Positions 57,091-64,000 of a DNA stretch of 64,000 nucleotides are shown here, piece after piece (the stretch's first letter is position 1; each line of letters starts with the position of its first letter). Position numbers and translations under genes: made by a program. The stretch lies in assembly GCF_000183545.2 (NCBI RefSeq), contig NZ_JH976535.1, forward strand, positions 324,840 through 388,839, given 5' to 3'. The notes beneath the pieces were generated by a model, which searched no databases, was not told the DNA's origin, and saw nothing but the letters and a program-made list of their open reading frames with translations. This stretch comes from Thermaerobacter subterraneus DSM 13965 (GTDB lineage Bacteria; Bacillota; Sulfobacillia; Thermaerobacterales; Thermaerobacteraceae).

Positions 57091-59058
57091 CTAACGGGCA
57101 CGAAGGCCGTTGGCGACGGCCAGCAGCTCACTCACCTCGTGAGCGGTAACGGCCAGCGAGACGCCAACCCAGCCTGTCAGCGCGCCCGGGATCAAGATCG
57201 CCAGAACGGCTAGCGAGAAGATGATGTTTTGGCGGCTGATGGCGCGGGCCCGGCGCCCCAGGCGAACAGCGTAAGCCACTTTTCTCAGATCGTCGGCCAT
57301 CAGGGCGACGTCAGCCGCCTCAATAGCGGCGTCGGTTCCCGCGGTGCCCATGGCCATCCCGACCGTGGCAGCGGCTAGGGCCGGCGCGTCGTTGATGCCG
57401 TCGCCGACCATGATCACACCGCCATACTCTTCAGCCAGCGCCTTCACGATCCTCGCCTTATCGTCCGGCTTCAGTTCCGCCCGGACATCGTCGATGCCAA
57501 GTTCCCGGGCGATGGCGTTCGCCGTCCGCTGATTGTCGCCGGTTAGCATGATGAAGTGCTCGACACCCGCTTCGCGCAATGCCTGTAGAGCGTCTTTTGC
57601 CTCGGGCCGGATCTCATCGCGGATGGCCAGCAGCCCCTTCACTTCCTCATCGGTGCCCACGAAGACGACCGTATGCCCGCCGTCCCGCAGCTCGTCGATC
57701 TTGTCCGACAGCTCCGCGGGGACCCGGGCTCCCAGCTGTTGAAAGAGAGCGGGGCTCCCAACATATAGGCTCACCTCGCCGACCACCGCCCTGGCCCCGG
57801 CTCCGGGTAGAGCCTGAAAGTCCCCGGCCTCGGGTACCTCGATCCCTTCATTCTGGGCCTTGGCCATGACGGCTCGGGCCAGGGGGTGCTCAGAGAAACG
57901 CTCAATCGCGGCGGCTCGCGCCAGCACTTCCCGCTCCGTCCATCCGGGCGCTGCGACAATGGTAGTCACCACGGGCTCTCCGCGCGTCAGCGTTCCGGTC
58001 TTGTCGAGGGCCACTGCGCGGACCGTGCCGAGGTTCTCAAGATGGATGCCCCCCTTGATGAGCACGCCGTTCTTGCCGGCTGTACCGATGGCGGAAGCCA
58101 TGGCCACGGGCGTCGACATGACAAGGGCGCAAGGTGCCGCTGCTACCAGGAGGACCACAGCGCGGGTGGCCCAGGTCGACCAGTCGAGACCGATCAGGGG
58201 CGGGAGCAAGACCAAGGCCACGGCTGCAAGCAGGACAACAGGGCTGTAACGCCTACCAAACCGCTCGATGAAGCGCTGAGCCCGCCCTTTTTCTGATTGA
58301 GCCTGTTCGACCAGGCGGATGATCTTGGACAGGGTATTGTCCTCGAAAGTAGCCGTGGCCTCCAGAACAAGGGCGCCCTCACCGTTCACTGTGCCGGCAA
58401 AGACCCGGTCGCCTGGGCCCTTTGCCACAGGCACCGACTCGCCTGTGACCGCAGCTTCGTTAATGCTCGACCGCCCTTCACGAATGATGGCGTCGGTGGC
58501 GATGGATTCGCCCGGCCGCACGAGGAACCGATCGCCCGGTTTCAGGGAGCTCGCCGGCACCATGCGCTCCCGGCCGTTCTCGAGGAGCCGCGCCTCCTTG
58601 GGGGCCAAATCGAGCAACGCCTTGATGGCGGAGCGGGTGCGAGCGAAGGTGTACTCCTCCAGGCCTTCTGCCAGCCCGTAGAGAAAGACAAGGAAGGCGG
58701 CCTCAAACCACTGGCCGAGAAGGACGGCTCCCAACGTGGCGAAGGCCATGAGAGCTTCGATGCCTACTTCCCGCTCTTCAATGAACTCTTCCCAACCCTC
58801 GCGTACCCAGAAGTAGCCCCCGAGGGCAATGGCAACGACGTACAAGGGGATCTGGACCGCGGGGCCAAGGCCTAGCTTCCCGGCTAACCAGCCCAAGCCC
58901 AACACGATGCCTCCGAGGCCAGCATTACGGATGGGGGGGAAGCGGTACCAGGGACCTTCGAAGCCTTCTTCCTCTTCAGCGTCCTCATCTTCTCGGCTCG
59001 AGGAATGGCGTTCCGCCTCTTCGGCGACGGCGCGCGTGGTAAGGCTCTTTTCGTCCAT
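57091..59058 (-). CDS. P1B-type heavy-metal-translocating ATPase with atypical metal-site motifs
   Basis: Domains in order: an acidic N-terminus (SSREDEDAEEEEGFEGPWYR) with no HMA domain; membrane helices; the actuator loop with INEAAVTGESVPVAKGPG; phosphorylation site in VRAVALDKTGTLTRGEPVVT (Asp about residue 352); the HP motif in FSEHPLARAV; MVGDGINDAPALAAATVGMA. The TM6 motif is VAAAPCALVMSTPVA, that is APC rather than CPC or SPC (about residues 308-310), and near the C-terminus AHEVSELLAVANGLR replaces the usual HEG(S/G)TLLVV-type motif. Metal specificity therefore cannot be assigned; Zn/Cd/Co-like is likely from the overall scaffold. ATG 59058 follows AAGGAGG, 18 bases after the ArsR stop. 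Confidence 0.9.
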   Translation of the reverse strand: MDEKSLTTRAVAEEAERHSSSREDEDAEEEEGFEGPWYRFPPIRNAGLGGIVLGLGWLAGKLGLGPAVQIPLYVVAIALGGYFWVREGWEEFIEEREVGIEALMAFATLGAVLLGQWFEAAFLVFLYGLAEGLEEYTFARTRSAIKALLDLAPKEARLLENGRERMVPASSLKPGDRFLVRPGESIATDAIIREGRSSINEAAVTGESVPVAKGPGDRVFAGTVNGEGALVLEATATFEDNTLSKIIRLVEQAQSEKGRAQRFIERFGRRYSPVVLLAAVALVLLPPLIGLDWSTWATRAVVLLVAAAPCALVMSTPVAMASAIGTAGKNGVLIKGGIHLENLGTVRAVALDKTGTLTRGEPVVTTIVAAPGWTEREVLARAAAIERFSEHPLARAVMAKAQNEGIEVPEAGDFQALPGAGARAVVGEVSLYVGSPALFQQLGARVPAELSDKIDELRDGGHTVVFVGTDEEVKGLLAIRDEIRPEAKDALQALREAGVEHFIMLTGDNQRTANAIARELGIDDVRAELKPDDKARIVKALAEEYGGVIMVGDGINDAPALAAATVGMAMGTAGTDAAIEAADVALMADDLRKVAYAVRLGRRARAISRQNIIFSLAVLAILIPGALTGWVGVSLAVTAHEVSELLAVANGLRAR

Positions 59059-59076
59059 GACAATTCCTCCTTCGCA

Positions 59077-59484
59077 CTACTTCCGAACACGGACGTTGGG
59101 GGCCAGGTGCTTCTTCTGAATCCCCGCGCGGCAGCGGCCGCCGACGCGCAAGGTCATCTGTTGCTCGAAGTTTTTCTGGTCTTCACGGAATAAGTCGGCA
59201 GGGAGCCGCCTGACGACCTCTGCCAGCTCCTTCACGACCGGGTCCGTGAGATCGAGCGAATAGTAGACCCACCGGCCGTCTCGTCGTGCCCGCAGTAGCC
59301 TGGCGTTGCGGAGCTCTTTCAAGTGCCGTGACACGTGGTATTGGGGTACCTCAAGGGAGTCGACGAGTTCGCAGACACACACCTCCTCATCATTCGCGGC
59401 CATGAGCCGGACGATCCGGAGGCGCGTAGGATCTGACAGCGCCTTGAAGGCATCCGTAATCCGCGAGAGTTCCGTCTCGGTCAC
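59077..59484 (-). CDS. ArsR/SmtB-family metal-responsive repressor
   Basis: A 135-residue winged-helix repressor: ELSRITDAFKALSDPTRLRI, then VRLMAANDEEVCVCELVDSL (C36-V-C38, the ArsR alpha3-type metal site), the recognition helix VPQYHVSRHLKELRNARLLR and RRDGRWVYYSLDL. The tail has a third cysteine (GGRCRAG). GTG 59484 is preferred. An open frame extends to an ATG at 59580, but that codon lies inside the promoter/operator, so it cannot be translated from that promoter. It is cotranscribed with the ATPase and probably autoregulated by metal. Which metal is not shown by sequence. Confidence 0.9.
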   Translation of the reverse strand: MTETELSRITDAFKALSDPTRLRIVRLMAANDEEVCVCELVDSLEVPQYHVSRHLKELRNARLLRARRDGRWVYYSLDLTDPVVKELAEVVRRLPADLFREDQKNFEQQMTLRVGGRCRAGIQKKHLAPNVRVRK

Positions 59485-59557
59485 CCCCCCCCCTGCTTCC
59501 CGCCCGTTCTGGTTCTCCAGTACTACCGGCGCATGGCCGGGCCCCGCCGCTTTAAGA

Positions 59558-59587
59558 AGTATATATGTGCATATGCGCATATTTCAA
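59558..59587 (-). promoter_or_regulatory. Promoter and palindromic ArsR-type operator
   Basis: On the minus strand TTGAAA (complement of 59582-59587) and TATACT (complement of 59558-59563) are 18 bases apart. The spacer is filled by the dyad ATATGTGCAT-ATGCGCATAT (59563-59582), which is palindromic but for one base pair. Repressor binding would block RNA polymerase directly. It is AT-rich in a GC-rich genome. Confidence 0.85.
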
Positions 59588-59649
59588 GGCGGGGGCGCAG
59601 TCCTTTCACGCTTTCCTTTCCCATGCACCTTGGTGAGTAGTCGGCGCCC

Positions 59650-59775
59650 GTGAGGAACCGTCTGCCCGCGGACCATTCCTTCCGGGACATCGACCGGGCC
59701 GTCGATTTTGCGTTCGTCGAAGAAGAGACGGCCGATCTGTACAGCGCCGATCAAGGCCGGCCTTGTGAACGCTAA
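59650..59775 (+). pseudogene. N-terminal fragment of an IS1182-type transposase
   Basis: The 41-residue frame reads NRLPADHSFRDIDRAVDFAF, then VEEETADLYSADQGRP before CER and stop. This matches the N-terminal LPxDHxxRxIDxxVDFSFxxxxxADLYSxDNGRP block of IS1182-type transposases as I recall it. The rest of the element is absent, so it is a remnant. The next 210 bases (59776-59988) before the first IS110 element contain no gene I can support. Confidence 0.6.
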
Positions 59776-60080
59776 TCGAAAAGTTACCTGTATCAGTTTC
59801 GGTAGGGGGTGCCCCTACTCCCGGCCAAGAGACGTCTTAGCCGGAGGGTTGGCGGGACCAAAGTGATCGGGCTTTGGCCCAGTAAGTGGGATTGCTGACC
59901 TCCGGGAGTGGCGAGACGACCTGGTTGGGGAAATAGGGTGCCCCCTCTTCCATTTGGTGCCGACCCGCATGAACCACAGGTGTCGGCATGATCGGAGTGC
60001 AAGCCCCCAGCGGGCAGCAGGACAAGCTCGGCCGCCAGGGTAAGGTTCTTCCCAGACTCGTGGGCGGCCGTTTGGCGGGG

Positions 60081-60170
60081 CACAGGCAGGAGGGACGGCC
60101 GACGGTGGTGTGGGCTTCGAGCTCGTAAAGTTGTCTGGTCGGCCCCCTCCTGCGAACCGCCTACATGGGC
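60081..60170 (+). ncRNA. Candidate bridge RNA core of IS110 element 1
   Basis: GCAGGAGGG (60086-60094) pairs perfectly with CCCTCCTGC (60145-60153), and an inner GGCCGAC/GTCGGCC helix (60097-60103/60138-60144) closes a 34-base loop. The flanks CACAGGCAGGAGGG and CCTCCTGCGAACCGCCTACA are shared with element 2, but the loop differs. This lies in the noncoding end upstream of the transposase, where IS110-group elements encode the bridge RNA that pairs with target and donor. Transcription is inferred. Confidence 0.6.
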
Positions 60171-60255
60171 GCGGCTTGGGCCGACAGCCCGGATAGGTGA
60201 GTGCGCTGCGATCTCCGTCTCCGCCCCAAGAGCCCGGGAGAGGGGGGGCAACGCC

Positions 60256-61380
60256 GTGCCACGGTATTTCGGGCTCGACCTCCATAAACGGTACGTCCAC
60301 GGCTGCGAATGGCAGGTGGACGTGCAAAAGGGAAGGCATTTCCGGTTCCCCAATACCGATGCAGGGTGGGCGACCTTCGTTGAGCAGCTGCGTGCGGATG
60401 ACGAGATCGCCCTCGAGGTCACCGGAAACGCCTTCAACGTGCACGACTTGCTTTCGGCGTACGCCGGCAAGGTCCTGCTGGCCAATCCCCTGGAGCTGAA
60501 GCGCTTGGGTGCCGGTCGGCACACGGATCGCGTGGAGGCCGAACGGCTGGCCAAGATGCTGGCCCTGGGGATGGTACCGGCCGTGTGGGTGCCACCGCGG
60601 GAGGTCCGCGACGTCCGGTGCCTTTTGCAATACCGGGACCGGTTGGTCCGGAACCGGCGGCGGTACCTGACCCAGGCCAAGTCCGTGTTCCAGCGACACG
60701 GGCTGCCCATCCCGCGGAAGGTGGACCCCCGGCAGTGGCTGGACCGAGAAGCCCTGACCCCGTTGCCGCAAGCCGAACGCGTCATCCTCCTCAGCGCCCT
60801 CCGGCAGTTGGAGGCGGTGGACATAGAAATTCAGGCCATTGAAGCGGAGATCGCGCGACAGGTGGCCGACCAGCCGGCCGTTCAGTTGCTGACGATCACC
60901 GGGGTGGGCCTCATCACCGCGGTCACGATCTGGGCGTATCTGGGGGATCCGAGCCGCTTCCGAACCGCCAAGCAGGTGACGCGGTACGCCGGCCTGGACG
61001 CGTCGGTCCACCAATCCGGCGAGCAGGACCACCGGGGACGGATCAGCCGGAATGGATGCAAACTTTTGCGCACCACCCTCGTTGAGGCCGCTCTCGCGGT
61101 GGCGCGTCACGACCAGGGCCCCTTGGGGGCGTTCTTCCACCGGAAACAGCGGCAAATCGGACATCAGAAGGCCGTCGTGGCCTTGGCCCGCAAGCTCCTC
61201 ATCGTCGCCTGGCGTATGCTCCTTACGGGCCAGCCCTACCGGGCGGCCAAGCCGTTGCTCGTGCAGCGGAAGCAACGCCGCCTGCTGAATGTAGCGCAGG
61301 CTGCTGTTGATTGGGATGCGGTGACCAAGGCCCTTTGGCCTGAGGACATCAAGACCCACCGTCGGCGAAAAGTCGCTTGA
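60256..61380 (+). CDS. IS110-family transposase (DEDD recombinase), element 1
   Basis: Two-domain recombinase. The RuvC-like DEDD domain starts RYFGLDLHKRYVHGCEWQVD and continues IALEVTGNAFNVHDLLSAYA, LANPLELKRLGAGRHTDRVE, and AERLAKMLALGMVPAVWVPP. The C-terminal Transposase_20 domain has LLTITGVGLITAVTIWAYLG, FRTAKQVTRYAGLDASVHQS, and RISRNGCKLLRTTLVEAALA, with its conserved Ser-containing region and HHDQGPL-like segment. It has 374 residues and looks intact. GTG 60256 follows GGGAGAGGGGGGG. It is clearly related to, but not the same as, the transposase of element 2, so these are two separate elements rather than a recent duplication. Confidence 0.93.
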   Translation: MPRYFGLDLHKRYVHGCEWQVDVQKGRHFRFPNTDAGWATFVEQLRADDEIALEVTGNAFNVHDLLSAYAGKVLLANPLELKRLGAGRHTDRVEAERLAKMLALGMVPAVWVPPREVRDVRCLLQYRDRLVRNRRRYLTQAKSVFQRHGLPIPRKVDPRQWLDREALTPLPQAERVILLSALRQLEAVDIEIQAIEAEIARQVADQPAVQLLTITGVGLITAVTIWAYLGDPSRFRTAKQVTRYAGLDASVHQSGEQDHRGRISRNGCKLLRTTLVEAALAVARHDQGPLGAFFHRKQRQIGHQKAVVALARKLLIVAWRMLLTGQPYRAAKPLLVQRKQRRLLNVAQAAVDWDAVTKALWPEDIKTHRRRKVA

Positions 61381-61419
61381 TCGCTGGGTGCTTGACTTCG
61401 AACACACTTGTGATTGAGG

Positions 61420-62571
61420 TCAAGCCGGAACCTCTGTTTGGTATCCTTTCATTCTAGACTGGCGGGCCCGTTCTTGGGGCTTTGCCAGGACGGTGACCAT
61501 CACATCCTCCCAATTCCGTTGATGACGTCGGAGCCCCCGAAGCTGGGACATCTTGTTCTGCACGGTTTTGGGGCGCTGATACCGGTAGGACTCCCCGGTC
61601 AGGAGCATCCGCCACGCGACGATCAGGAGCTTCCGCGCCAAGGCGACGACGGCCCGCTTATGGCCGAGCTGCCGGCGCTTCCGGTGATAGAACTGACCGA
61701 GGGGCCCGTTATCGAATCGTGCAAGAATGTGGGCCGCTTCGATCAAGTACGTGCGCAGGAGGGGATTGCCGTTCTTACTGATCTTGCCGTGGAAGTAGGT
61801 CTCGCCGGATTGGTAGGCCGATGGATCGAGGCCGGCATAGCGAGCGACCTGCTTGGGGGTCCGAAACCGGCGGGGATCGCCCAGGGCGGCCCAGATGGCG
61901 GCGGCCGTGATGGGCCCCACCCCCGTCATGGTGAGCAGGACTTGCGCTTCGGGTGTCCGGGCCAGGTGTTCGGCAATCTCGGCTTCGATGGCGGTGCACT
62001 CCTCCTGCGTGCACTGCAGTTGCCGAAGGGCGCTGACCACGATGGCCCGATCGCCGCTTGCGAAGGCGCCCAAACGCTCCGGCGTCAGAAACGCACCGAG
62101 GTCGACGCCCCGCGGTGGCTGTTCACCATACCGACGCAGCACGGCACGGATCTGATTTCGCCATCGCGTGGCGACGTTGAGGAGGCGTTCACGGTACCGT
62201 AGCAACCGCCGCAACTCGTGCACGGGTTGCGGTGGCACCCAGACCGTGGGCAACGTGCCCACCGCGAGCATCTTGGCCAGCCGGGCTGCATCGACGCGGT
62301 CGGTGTGGCGGCCCGACCCGAGCCGCCGTAACTCGACCGGGTTGGCCAGGAGGACCTGGGCGACATGCGGCGAAAGCCAATCGTACACTTCGAACGCATT
62401 CCCGGTGACCTCAAGGGCCACCCGGTCGTCGGGGCTGAGCCTTTGGAGGAAACGCGCCCATCCGTCCGGGGTGTTGGGGAACCGGGAATGCTTCTCTTTT
62501 TGGGTTTCAGGTCGCCACTCGCAGACGTGCACGTACTGGGCGTGCAAGTCAAGCCCCCAATACCGTGGCAT
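61420..62571 (-). CDS. IS110-family transposase (DEDD recombinase), element 2
   Basis: A 383-residue recombinase. The RuvC-like part has RYWGLDLHAQYVHVCEWRPE, VALEVTGNAFEVYDWLSPHV, LANPVELRRLGSGRHTDRVD, and AARLAKMLAVGTLPTVWVPP. The C-terminal Transposase_20 domain has LTMTGVGPITAAAIWAALGD, FRTPKQVARYAGLDPSAYQS, and KISKNGNPLLRTYLIEAAHI. ATG 62571 is chosen because it gives the family N-terminus (MPRYWGLDLH); the frame is open to 62628. It is homologous along its length to the element 1 transposase, with many substitutions. It looks intact. Confidence 0.94.
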   Translation of the reverse strand: MPRYWGLDLHAQYVHVCEWRPETQKEKHSRFPNTPDGWARFLQRLSPDDRVALEVTGNAFEVYDWLSPHVAQVLLANPVELRRLGSGRHTDRVDAARLAKMLAVGTLPTVWVPPQPVHELRRLLRYRERLLNVATRWRNQIRAVLRRYGEQPPRGVDLGAFLTPERLGAFASGDRAIVVSALRQLQCTQEECTAIEAEIAEHLARTPEAQVLLTMTGVGPITAAAIWAALGDPRRFRTPKQVARYAGLDPSAYQSGETYFHGKISKNGNPLLRTYLIEAAHILARFDNGPLGQFYHRKRRQLGHKRAVVALARKLLIVAWRMLLTGESYRYQRPKTVQNKMSQLRGLRRHQRNWEDVMVTVLAKPQERARQSRMKGYQTEVPA

Positions 62572-62666
62572 CGACCTTCCCTCCTCAGGCCATCGAGCGC
62601 AGGGGCGGCGAAATGGGACAGCGTGCACGCATACACTTGTCCGGGCTCACGGGCACACATGCCCAG

Positions 62667-62759
62667 GCCCATGTGGGCGGTGCGCAGGAGGGGGCCACTC
62701 CACACACCACTGCGGGCTTGGTTGCCCATGTAAAATGGCGGCGCACCCTCCTGCCTGCG
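62667..62759 (-). ncRNA. Candidate bridge RNA core of IS110 element 2
   Basis: On the minus strand CGCAGGCAGGAGGG (complement of 62746-62759) pairs with CCCTCCTGC (complement of 62684-62692), followed by GCGCACCGCCCACATGGGC. The same arms flank the loop in element 1 but the loop itself differs. An outer hairpin GGAATCGG/CCGATTCC (62782-62789/62813-62820) lies upstream on that strand, like the 5' stem-loop of known bridge RNAs. Expression is inferred. Confidence 0.6.
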
Positions 62760-62896
62760 CTCCGCTGCCGCCTCCGCCCACGGAATCGGCACAAGGTTAT
62801 CCCTTGAAGGTACCGATTCCTGCGCCGGGGGCTTGACCTCAATCATGCACACACCTTTTGAGGGTACCTCGCTGGCGCCCCCTTCGGCCGATCCAG

Positions 62897-64000
62897 GTTT
62901 CGATTCCTCATAGGCACCCTACAAACGCGACAGCTGGAAGACATTATCTGGGCGGCCGCCGATCGTTTCGATTCCTCATAGGCACCCTACAAACGCCATG
63001 CCGTGCATGCCACGGTCGGGTTCGCACCGAGCGTTTCGATTCCTCATAGGCACCCTACAAACGTATTGCTGGCATGGGTCACCGTGAAAGTCGTTTCGAC
63101 GTTTCGATTCCTCATAGGAACCCTACAAACTGGACCCCTTGGGCCTTCCGGGCCTCCGCTTCGGGGGTTTCGATTCCTCATAGGCACCCTACAAACCGCC
63201 CGGCATAGCCGTTTCCCTGATGACGTGGTAAGTTTCGATTCCTCATAGGCACCCTACAAACTCGCGCCTGGCGCTCCATGACCGCCACGTATTTCCGGTT
63301 TCGATTCCTCATAGGCACCCTACAAACCGGGTTCCGCAGTCGTGCTTCGGCGGTGGATGGGGGGTTTCGATTCCTCATAGGCACCCTACAAACCTCTGGG
63401 CGTCTCTTGAGAGACGACCCACTGCCCGAGTTTCGATTCCTCATAGGCACCCTACAAACTCTGTGTGCATGGTAGCATCCGCCGTGCTTTCCGGGTTTCG
63501 ATTCCTCATAGGCACCCTACAAACTTATCTGCTCCAGCACCCTTTCTTCCCCGAGTGTCGCGTTTCGATTCCTCATAGGCACCCTACAAACAGCCCTGGC
63601 GCTTTTCTTGGCGGTGGTGAAGCTGGGGTTTCGATTCCTCATAGGCACCCTACAAACGCGTCGAGGGCCCTAAACGGCGCCCCCGCGATCGTGTTTCGAT
63701 TCCTCATAGGCACCCTACAAACAGGGCCGCTGGAAGAGCTGGGCCAAGCTGCTGGAAGTTTCGATTCCTCATAGGCACCCTACAAACGCCGCTGTCGGGG
63801 CGGCCGTCGCCGCGCATCCAGCCGTTTCGATTCCTCATAGGCACCCTACAAACTTTGGCGCGCCGAGCGAGCTCTTTGATGATCGTATGTTTCGATTCCT
63901 CATAGGCACCCTACAAACGCACGACCGCGAACACAGCGACCGCAATCGGTGCCAGTTTCGATTCCTCATAGGCACCCTACAAACAAGGCTGGTGGAGACG
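62897..64000 (-). CRISPR. CRISPR array, 17 repeats in window, continuing beyond the right edge
   Basis: Thirty-base repeats start GTTTCGATTCCTC and end CACCCTACAAAC. They begin at 62897, 62965, 63033, 63101, 63167, 63232, 63298, 63364, 63430, 63495, 63562, 63628, 63693, 63758, 63824, 63889 and 63955. Spacers are 35-38 bases (the first three are 38), and a partial spacer starts at 63985. All repeats look identical except the fourth, which has A for C at repeat position 19. The reverse complement ends ATCGAAAC, close to the ATTGAAAC handle of type I/III crRNAs, so transcription is inferred on the minus strand with the leader beyond 64000. No cas gene is in the window. Confidence 0.97.

Larger units (their letters stand above)
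59989..61405 (+). mobile_element. IS110-family element 1 (approximate ends)
   Basis: Comprises a noncoding left end of about 267 bases, the DEDD transposase gene and a short right end. The left boundary is set by alignment to element 2: TGATCGGAGTGCAAGCCCCC here against TGATTGAGGTCAAGCCCCC at the outer end of element 2. The right end is taken near CTTGACTTCGAAC at 61391-61403. The size of about 1.4 kb matches element 2. Target duplications were not seen, as is usual for IS110. Confidence 0.65.
61411..62845 (-). mobile_element. IS110-family element 2 with 16-bp inverted repeats
   Basis: TGATTGAGGTCAAGCC at 61411-61426 is repeated as an exact reverse complement at 62830-62845. The distance of 1,435 bp matches a full IS110-type element. 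The left repeat overlaps the transposase stop codon, and the long noncoding end (62572-62845) lies upstream of the transposase on the minus strand. The element runs opposite to element 1, tail to tail with only a few bases between, and its outer end is 51 bp from the CRISPR array. Confidence 0.78.

Noticed and set aside
62897-62926. GTTTCGATTCC resembling a tRNA T-loop
   Set aside because: The string is part of a 30-base CRISPR repeat found 17 times and no cloverleaf can be drawn around it.
63178-63774. Open frames across the CRISPR array encoding repeated VPMRNRN or FRFLIGTLQT peptides
   Set aside because: They are translations of the direct repeats; the spacing and exact repetition show an array, not a repeat protein.

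Overview
The window reads as chromosome of a very GC-rich, spore-forming, probably thermophilic Firmicute. GC-content is around 70% by eye and GTG/TTG starts with strong AAGGAGG-type ribosome binding sites are common. The gene set and order (spoIIP, lepA, hemW, hrcA-grpE-dnaK-dnaJ, prmA, rsmE, HIT, rpsU, yqeY, nfeD, floA, yqfC, yqfD, phoH, pgpH, ybeY, dgkA, era, recO, glyQS, ppsR) is the classic Bacillus/Clostridia backbone; Thermaerobacter-like organisms fit, but the genus is my inference, not something the sequence proves.

Region 1 (1-39.7 kb, plus strand) is this conserved backbone. It covers sporulation (spoIIP, yqfC, yqfD), protein quality control under CIRCE/HrcA control, ribosome and rRNA maintenance (prmA, rsmE, ybeY, era, rpsU, lepA), membrane organisation (nfeD, floA, dgkA), c-di-AMP turnover (pgpH), and glycyl-tRNA charging behind a T-box with a GGC specifier. 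A PPDK/PpsR pair follows. Local departures from the usual order are a D-Ala-D-Ala ligase after rsmE, MgtE after era, and a two-domain thioredoxin-fold protein after spoIIP. That protein carries an in-frame UGA exactly at the first cysteine of its second CxxC, which makes it a probable selenoprotein.

Region 2 (39.7-57 kb) is a more variable mosaic on both strands. It holds two cation/proton antiporters, a sigma-region-4-like small protein, a BshB1-type deacetylase, a large glycosidase-like protein beside a decapitated sugar-ABC permease, a frameshifted DUF5946 gene, EthD, CorA, IlvE, a LytS/LytT-type two-component pair, a DUF420 protein and an ABC-2 exporter. A perfect TGTGA-N6-TCACA box lies between ilvE and the kinase gene.

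Region 3 (57-64 kb) looks acquired. An ArsR-type repressor and a P1B-type metal ATPase with altered metal-site motifs form an operon whose promoter spacer is filled by a palindromic operator. After a transposase remnant come two divergent IS110-family elements, tail to tail. Each has a long noncoding 5' end with the same conserved hairpin but different loop sequences, as expected for bridge RNAs. The second element is flanked by 16-bp inverted repeats and ends 51 bp before a CRISPR array. The array has 17 repeats and runs off the window end. No cas genes, tRNA or rRNA genes are visible.
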